From Cyathus striatus (lineage: Eukaryota; Basidiomycota; Agaricomycetes; Agaricales; Nidulariaceae), in assembly GCA_025738555.1 (NCBI GenBank), contig JAOVFP010000001.1:2418001-2482000 (forward strand): a stretch of 64,000 nt of DNA, read 5' to 3'. Position numbers and translations under genes: made by a program. The notes below the pieces were generated by a model. That model was not told the DNA's origin. It was given only the letters and a program-made list of their open reading frames with translations, and searched no databases. Position 1 is the stretch's first letter, and the number at the start of each line of letters is the position of its first letter. Positions 57,647 through 64,000 of this stretch are shown here, piece after piece.

Positions 57647-60600
57647 TTATGCCAGGTTTCCCATGATTGTAAGGATATCAGGATGCTCTTCACCTAGAAT
57701 TCTGGTCTTCATCTTCAGCACCTGAACCTGCAGCTTCTCTGCTTCTGTCCACTTCTCTTGATTCTGGTATGTGCTTGCCAGGTTTCCCATACTTCTAAGG
57801 GTATCAGGATGCTCTTGACCAAGAATTCTGGTGCTTATCTTCAGTACCTGAATCTGCAGCTTCTCTGCCTCTGTCCACTTCCCTTGATTCTGGTATGTGT
57901 TTGCCAGGTTTGACATGCTTGTAAGAGTACCAGGATGTTCTTGACCAAGAATTCTTGTAGCCATCTCCAGCACCTGAATCTGCAGCTTCTGTGCATCTGT
58001 CCACTTCTCCTGATTCAAATATATAACTGCCATGTTTTCCATGCTTCTAAGAGTATCAGGATGCTCTTGACCAAGAATTCTGGTGCTTATCTTCAGTACC
58101 TGAATCTGCAGCTTCTCTGCATCTGTCCACTTCTCTTGATTCCAATATGTAACTGCCAAGTTTGACATGCTTGTAAGGGTATCAGGATGCTCTTCACCAA
58201 GAATTCTGGTCATCATCTCCAGCACCTGAATCTTCAGCTTCTCTGCCTCTGTCCATTTCCCTTGATTCTGGTATGTGCTTGCCAGGTTTCTCATGCTTGT
58301 AAGGGTATCAGAATGCTCTTGACCAAGAATTCTGGTACTCATCTCTAATATCTGAATCTGCAGCTTCTCTGCATCTGTCCACTTCTCTTGATTCTGATAT
58401 GTCACAGCAAGATTTCCCATGATTGTAAGGATATCAGGATGCTCTTGACCAAGAATTCTGGTACTCATCTCCAGCACCTGAATTTGCAGCTTCTCTGCCT
58501 CTGTCCACCTCCCTTGTTTCTGGTATGTGCTTGCCAGATTTGACATGCTTTTAAGGGTATTAGGATGCTCTTCACCAAGAATTCTAGTCCTCATCTCCAG
58601 CACTTGAATCTGCAGCTTCTCTGCATCTGTCCATTTCTCTTGATTCCAGTATGTGCCTGCCAGGTTTCCTATACTTGTAAGGGTATTAGGATGCTCTTGA
58701 CCAAGAATTCTGGTACTCATCTCCAGCACCTGAATCTGCAGCTTCTCTGCATCTGTCCATTTCTCTTGGTTCCAGTATGTGCCTGCCAGGTTTCCTATGC
58801 TTCTAAGGGTATCAGGATGCTCTTGACCAAGAATTCTGGTACTCATTTCCAGCACTTGAATCTGCAGCTTCTCTGCATCTGTCCATTTCCCTTGATTTTG
58901 GTATGTCAGGGCCAGGTTTCCCATGATTGTTAGGGTATCAGGATGCTCTTGACCAAGAATTCTTGTAGCCATCTCCAGCACCTGAATTTGCAGCTTCTCT
59001 GCCTCTGTCCACTTCCCTTGATTCTGGTATGTGCTTGCCAGGTTTGACATGCTTCTAAGAGTTTCAGAATGCTCTTGACCAAGAATTCTGGTACTTGTCT
59101 TCAGCACCTGAATCTGCAGCTTCTCTGCATCTGTCCATTTCCCTTGATTCTGGTATGTGCCTGCCAGGTTTGACATGCTTGTAAGGGTAATAGGATGCTC
59201 TTGACCAAAAATTCTAGTACTCATTTCTAGCACCTGAATCTGCAGCCTCTCTGCCTCTGTCCACTTCCCTTGATTCTTGTATATCAGGGCCAGGTTTGAC
59301 ATGCTTCTAAGGGTATCAGGATGCTCTTGACCAAGAATTCTAGTTCTCATCTCCCTTACCTGAATCTCCAGCTTCTCTGCATCTGTCCATTTCCCTTGAT
59401 TCTGATATGTGCTTGCCAGGTTTCCCATGCTTCTAAGGGTATCAGGATGCTCTTGACCAAGAATTCTGGTACTCATCTCCAGCACCTGAATCTGCAGCTT
59501 CTTTGCATCCATCAATTTCCCTTGATTCTGATATGTCAGGGCCAGATTTCCCATGCTTGTAAGGGTATCAGGATGCTCTTGACCAAGAATTCTGGTACTC
59601 ATCTCCAGCACCTGAATCTCCAGCTTCTCTGCATCTGTCCATTTCCCTTGATTCCAGTATGTGTTTGCAAGACTTTGTATTATAGATAGTATATTTTTAA
59701 TCTTCTCTGAATTTGTACAATCATCAGGTTTCATTTTCTTCCAGCATGTGCATGCCAAACTTTGTACAATAGATACCATATTCTTCACTTTTGAATTTCT
59801 GTTATATTTTTTACCCATGTATATGATCTCCATGTCATTCAAACTACTAGATATGCCCTTATACACAATTCCAAGTACTTCTAAATTGTGCTTTAAGATT
59901 TCCAATCTATATGTTTCTTCAATGTTGTACTTTCCCCCATTTTTCAATATCATTGAAAATAAGTTAAATATATCTTCATAATATGTCATGGAATAAGGTA
60001 TGCTATATTTTTTTTGATTTTGCAAAACATGAGGCATAATAGAATTTTGATACATGTATTCATCAATTGTGTCTTCAGAACAAACTGAGCTTAAAATGAT
60101 TGCTGTGGTATTGAGTATCCATAGATTTGCTTCTGCTAATGATAATCTATCTTCACAGCAGGATTGTACCAATGGATGCATGTCATATGTTGCCTCACTA
60201 CCAGTTCTCTTTATTAATGAGAATGACAGGAGCAATCCAATACTTTCATGAAATATCCAGCCATTCCATTCTTTGTTCTCATTCATATTGAGAATTGAGC
60301 TATTCATAGTATGTAGATATGTAGGTGTAATGACATTTGTAAACTGTTCTACATTTTGAGAGTAAAATTTGACAGCTCGTTCAAACATTATTTGAGATAT
60401 ATTCTTGTAGTGCATAAATGCACATATATTGAGCAGACTGATTGTGTATTGTGCCACAGCTGCCAATTGTTTATCTTGTGTATTCTTACTTATTTCCAAT
60501 ATCTTTTCAATTGAAATCTCCCATGTCTTATATACTGATTTGTTGTATTTTGATGATCCTTGATATTTAGAATCATTTAATAACTTTGGTCTATACTTGT

Positions 60601-61509
60601 TGTAAATTTCAATGAATTCATTCAGAGTGCACTGTGTCTGTGTAATGTATGCACCTGCCATATCAATTGCTAATGGTAGATGATATAAGTTGTTCACAAT
60701 TTGTTGTGCCTCCTTTTCATGTATATGTGAAAGTCCAGTTGTTTTCAATAGCAACTCAATTGCAGTTGTTTCATTCATTTCAGTTACCTCCACTGAGTTA
60801 TCATGTGTAGCAATTCTTTTAAGTCCAGGATTTCTACTGGTAATAAGAATGTTTCCTGTATTTCCTGGAGGAAAGTACTTTTCAACCATTTCTGGGGAGT
60901 TGTCTGCATTATCAAAAATCATAAGCCATTGTGATTTAAGAGTAGAAATCTGTTGTAAAACTACAGCAGTTGAGAATTCAAATGCTTGAGTACCAGAACT
61001 TGCAAATTTTGCATAAATATCCTTCAGACTTTGTATAACTGTATCATCAGATGTTGTGTCAACCCAGAAAATATAAAAGAAACTGTAATTAATAAGCTAT
61101 TACAACACCAGCAAAGATCACAGGGAATACATACTATTCCACAGTTTGATCACAAAACTTTAAACAAATTTGTGTCTTTCCAATGCCACCCATTCCATGT
61201 AGAAGAAACATTTTTCTTTCTGACTTATTCATAGTACTACTACCACAGAAATGTTCATGAAGCTTCTCAAGATAAATTTCTTGTCCCACAAAGTTTGGTG
61301 ATGTGCAAGCCATAGTGTTCTGAAATGCTGGAAACAGGTTACTGCTTGGGCAACTTGTGATTATGTTAATAGTCTGGAAGTTATAAACAATTCAGAAGTA
61401 TGATCCATCAGCTGCAGTATGAAAATACCTGATTTTCTCCTTTTATGTCATACATTTCTGGTTGATTAACAATGAAGTGGTGAGAATTTGCAAAAGGCCC
61501 AGAAGTCAT
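57647..61509 (-). CDS. NLR-like receptor: N-terminal motif, NB-ARC, ~16 TPRs
   Basis: Three exons join in frame: 61509-61429, 61373-61135 and 61082-57647, giving about 1251 residues. Residues 1-27 hold a short FANSHHFIVNQPEMYDIKGE motif similar to N-termini often seen on Agaricomycete NB-ARC/NACHT proteins. NB-ARC follows, with a P-loop GMGGIGKT near residue 90, Walker B WLMIFDNAD, the NILITSRN motif and LPLAIDMAGAY. A helical region leads to about sixteen 42-residue TPRs of the form LGQEHPDTL-SMGNLA-TYQNQGKWTDAEKLQIQVLE-STRI. Members of this class are proposed NTP-driven signalling receptors of fungal non-self recognition and act in the cytosol; the ligand is unknown. The last TPR stops after MGNLA with TAA, where non-TPR repeat sequence begins, so the C-terminus may be truncated. 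No internal stop is seen. Confidence 0.88.
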
Positions 61510-61610
61510 GTTGTTTCTGAGTGAATGATTCAAAGATTGATGTTTGACAAGTGAAATTGATGGGTTGATAGTTTGATAAGGAAAGGAACTACAGCATCAA
61601 ACACATGGGG

Positions 61611-61620
61611 TTTTATATAC
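61611..61620 (-). promoter_or_regulatory. TATA box of the NLR gene
   Basis: GTATATAAAA on the minus strand lies about 105 bases upstream of the modelled ATG at 61509, a normal position for a fungal core promoter. It supports the chosen start, as does the intron directly after the first short exon. Confidence 0.6.
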
Positions 61621-61998
61621 CTCGACAGTCTATTCTTAACCAGGTACATGGGAAGATGCAAATGAAACTACGATAATCGTGCACTATTTTATATATGGTA
61701 GCTGTGTCTAAAATGGACTTGTCCCTTTCTATTAAAATTCTATCTGCGCGAATATCGGAGTAAGTTGACCTTTTGCAAAGATCTTTATGGTCTGGCTTTG
61801 ACAATTAAGATGCACATGTCAAGATAACGCAATACGGTCTTCATTAATCTGAAAGCCTTTTGCGATCGGGGCGTCTTCAAGAACCTGCTGAAACGAACTG
61901 GGATTTAAACATCGATATACGGAATATGAACGGCGTGCTATGGAATAGTAATATCATGTACAATACGAAAGTCTTCATCCCCAACCTCGTCCTGCAAC

Positions 61999-62490
61999 TC
62001 ACTCTATCATAGAAATGGTATCACCATCCTGAGCTGCACCGCCAATCACGTCCAACGACCCATTCCCCCCGACCCCCAGCCCTCCACCAAGTAATGGGGC
62101 AAGAGTGACGTTTAGCGTGGAGGAATCCGTCGTAGAGCAGCACTGTGATGACCGAAAGGACACCTGCTCTGTGAGGTAGCGGCGTTGCAAGAGTAGGGTA
62201 GGCTTGTGAGGGCCGATGATACTGAGAGAGGGTGGATCGCGGGGATGGTGGGTGTGCAACAACAGTAGGCGAAGGTTTCTGGAGCTAAGATACCGCTGAA
62301 GTTTTGCGAGCGGTAGAACTTGACGTGTTCGAGTAGCATTGTGGTAGCATAGATATCGCCAGCGTGAAATGAGAGTGATAGTAGCCCAGCGATTCCTCGG
62401 TTCAATCTCCCTTAGAAACGCGCCGAGATCTCTTGTGGAGCAGGAGAGGCTCCGAGTAGCGACGTGTCGACCCACAATTCTCCACTGCCG
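61999..62490 (-). CDS. Unrecognised open frame in GC-richer sequence
   Basis: An open frame of about 160 codons runs from near an intron-acceptor-like GTTAG (about 62490) to a stop at 61999. It is Arg/Leu/Ser-rich and ends in a Gly-rich SLDVIGGAAQDGDT segment. A second overlapping frame on the same strand (62405-62112) is also open. The true frame is not settled, and this could be an exon of an upstream gene, a UTR or noncoding sequence. No family recognised. Confidence 0.25.
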   Translation of the reverse strand, partial: RQWRIVGRHVATRSLSCSTRDLGAFLREIEPRNRWATITLISRWRYLCYHNATRTRQVLPLAKLQRYLSSRNLRLLLLHTHHPRDPPSLSIIGPHKPTLLLQRRYLTEQVSFRSSQCCSTTDSSTLNVTLAPLLGGGLGVGGNGSLDVIGGAAQDGDTISMIE

Positions 62491-62640
62491 CTAACGAGAA
62501 AGAATATTGCGGGATGGTAGACATCACGGAACTACCGGCGACACACAGCAACCTCGTTAGCATCTCCCCCCCGCGCCATCCCCATCCTCCGTCCTATTCG
62601 TACCCCTCGGCCTCATCCCCTACATCCCCTTCAACTCGAA

Positions 62641-63244
62641 TCACCTTCCCCAACGTCCACCCAAACCCTTACATCCGCCTCGCACCCGGCATTCTCCTCT
62701 ATATGGGCATATGCAACGTAGAGGTCTAGCGTGGAGTTGACTAAGGTTTCGCGTAGCTAGCGCTGTGACTACAGAGGCGTGATACGGCGGAGATGAGAGT
62801 GTAGTTGACGACGTATAGCTGTTAAGTAATGGGTGTTGGTTTCGGGTGGTAGGAGCCGGTGGAGGAGACGTCGACTCACCTGCTGCATTGTGTGAGTTGA
62901 CGTAGACGTTTGGAGGAGGAGGCGCACGAACCTATTCGTTGAACTGAAGGGAGACCATCTCTTCCTTCTGACGTATCTGACGACGCCCGTCGCGTATGGC
63001 CGTTCAAAGAATCTGATAAGTATCAGCAACAGCTGTATATCAGTAAATGGAACACACTTCTACTCGCCCACATCCTCGTCTCCTCCCAAAGAAAGCTCAT
63101 TCCATCCTTCCACCGCTGTTCTTCTATTCCTTCGTATCGTGACAATCTTTCGGTTCTCTCTTTCCGCCTACGGTATTCCTCCGCAAAGTCACCTATTAAT
63201 GTATCAAATGAACGAACAGCCTTGAACAGCACGAATTCATACAT
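62641..63244 (-). CDS. Hypothetical three-exon gene, 163 residues
   Basis: ATG 63244 and exons 63244-63064, 63012-62880 and 62818-62641 join in one frame through canonical introns with GT starts, good branch-like CTGAT/CTTAAC motifs and AG ends, finishing at TGA 62643-62641. The N-terminus is charged and probably helical (EEYRRRKERTERLSRYEG), followed by a Trp-containing segment and a Ser/Thr/Arg-rich tail. No known family is recognised. An alternative 54-nt intron at 63246-63193 is possible, which would shift the start upstream. A short plus-strand open frame (62514-62729) overlaps the 3' end and cannot be excluded. Confidence 0.4.
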
Positions 63245-63299
63245 ACCTTTTACAGTATCGTCGGAACGAGGTGAGCACAATCATTGACGCTGAGGTGAG

Positions 63300-64000
63300 T
63301 GGTTATGGCGAAGACTGCCAGGCGACACATGTACAAGTTCTTGGATAGTGTGTTCGGGATATGTCGATGGCTGTAGTACGAGATGGAAAAGGGAAATATG
63401 TGGAGAAGAGGGAAGAGTATGTCCAGGTACTAGATGAGACTGATGAGAGACTGACAGCAGTGAGAGTCTAGAGATCGCTGATGGTTCCAAAAACGTTTGA
63501 CGTGGGATGTTATTAGCCACGGACTTCCGGACCGTTGACTCCGATGAGCGTCTGATCCAACTGATTAAGAGCATTTCCTAGTGGTAACAGTTACAAACGA
63601 TGCACTTGATCTATTCATAGCGAGAAGCACGTTCGTTATCGATTGCCAACTGCTCCGTGGGTGGTACTACAAGCCGCTCATCGATCTTGTAGTTATATAG
63701 AAAAGCGCCTGCTACCAGTAATATATCCACAATTCCTCATTTAACAGCACTAGTGTGCACTGTACAGGCGAATATTGAGCGAATGTGGGACTAAACGCCT
63801 ACATAAGAGCATGCCCATTGCCGACAGGTCCCCTCCAAGATTGCTTCAAGATAGCGTGTGTGTGGATGTACAACAGTGTTGTATTCACGAAGATTCGTGA
63901 CTCAAATGAATAAGCGCCGACACCCATCCTAGATGTACCCAAGGCGTACCACTAATCCAAGGCGAAGCTTCAAGAGTACTAGCACATGGATCGATCTCAC
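63300..64000. other. GC-richer end of window, nothing firmly recognised
   Basis: A minus-strand open frame (63574-63281) has no motif and may be upstream UTR or an exon of the preceding gene. No transposon repeats of the V/X/Y/Z types occur here. Confidence 0.35.

Noticed and set aside
62514..62729. Plus-strand gene start with a Pro/Ser-rich N-terminus
   Set aside because: The frame is short, ends without an evident donor, and overlaps the better-supported minus-strand spliced gene. Not excluded, only unsupported.

Overview
The window looks like a repeat-dense, AT-rich chromosome segment of a mushroom-forming basidiomycete (Agaricomycetes). Three things point there: multi-exon genes with introns of about 50 nt, KDZ-transposase-associated CxC5/CxC6 cysteine-cluster proteins, and an NLR-like NB-ARC/TPR receptor of the type common in that class. 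The genus cannot be read from the sequence. Family names come from remembered motif patterns, since no search was possible.

Almost everything from 1 to about 52 kb is nested transposable elements. Two related large element types carry the same kind of gene, a CxC5-CxC6-RNase-H-like KDZ protein. Type X has C7-9-tract termini (X1 1377-8509, X2 12060-20792). Type V has ends rich in GAGAGTCAG-like repeats (V1 25576-38072, complete with an 8-bp target duplication; V2 42224-about 52006, truncated; V3 49177-50209, small and non-autonomous). Smaller families Y (17162-18672, 29800-31228) and Z (9469-11238, a fragment 20793-20935, and 52007-52561) have the same terminal layout and, where complete, 8-bp target duplications. 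I read V, X, Y and Z as one clan with ends of the form GAGGTC..ACACT and AGTG..TACTG or TACAG. Between terminus and gene, X1, X2, V1 and V2 each hold a tRNA-like pol III module pointing away from the gene, followed by arrays of short palindromic iterons. V1 and V2 also contain a very large foldback whose loop is in opposite orientation in the two copies.

The KDZ genes are all damaged. X1 (14 exons modelled, about 1306 codons) has one nonsense codon and one mutated splice acceptor. X2 has several stops, a deletion and a 1.5-kb insertion. The V1 gene has lost the first predicted catalytic Asp. V1 itself sits inside a coding exon of another transposon gene (minus strand, 39629-38081 continuing at 25575-23449) that joins a Ulp1/C48 protease-like domain to an AT-hook and a pogo/DDE-type transposase. 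Joining the two sides at the target duplication restores the reading frame.

From 39.6 to 57.6 kb there are hAT-like and TA-flanked miniature elements, solo LTRs, tandem repeats and little coding sequence. At 57647-61509 (minus) lies an apparently expressible NLR-like gene: a short N-terminal motif, NB-ARC, and about 16 near-identical 42-residue TPRs, with a TATA box upstream. From about 61.6 kb to the end the composition changes to higher GC with few repeats, probably ordinary host sequence with one plausible small spliced gene (63244-62641, minus).
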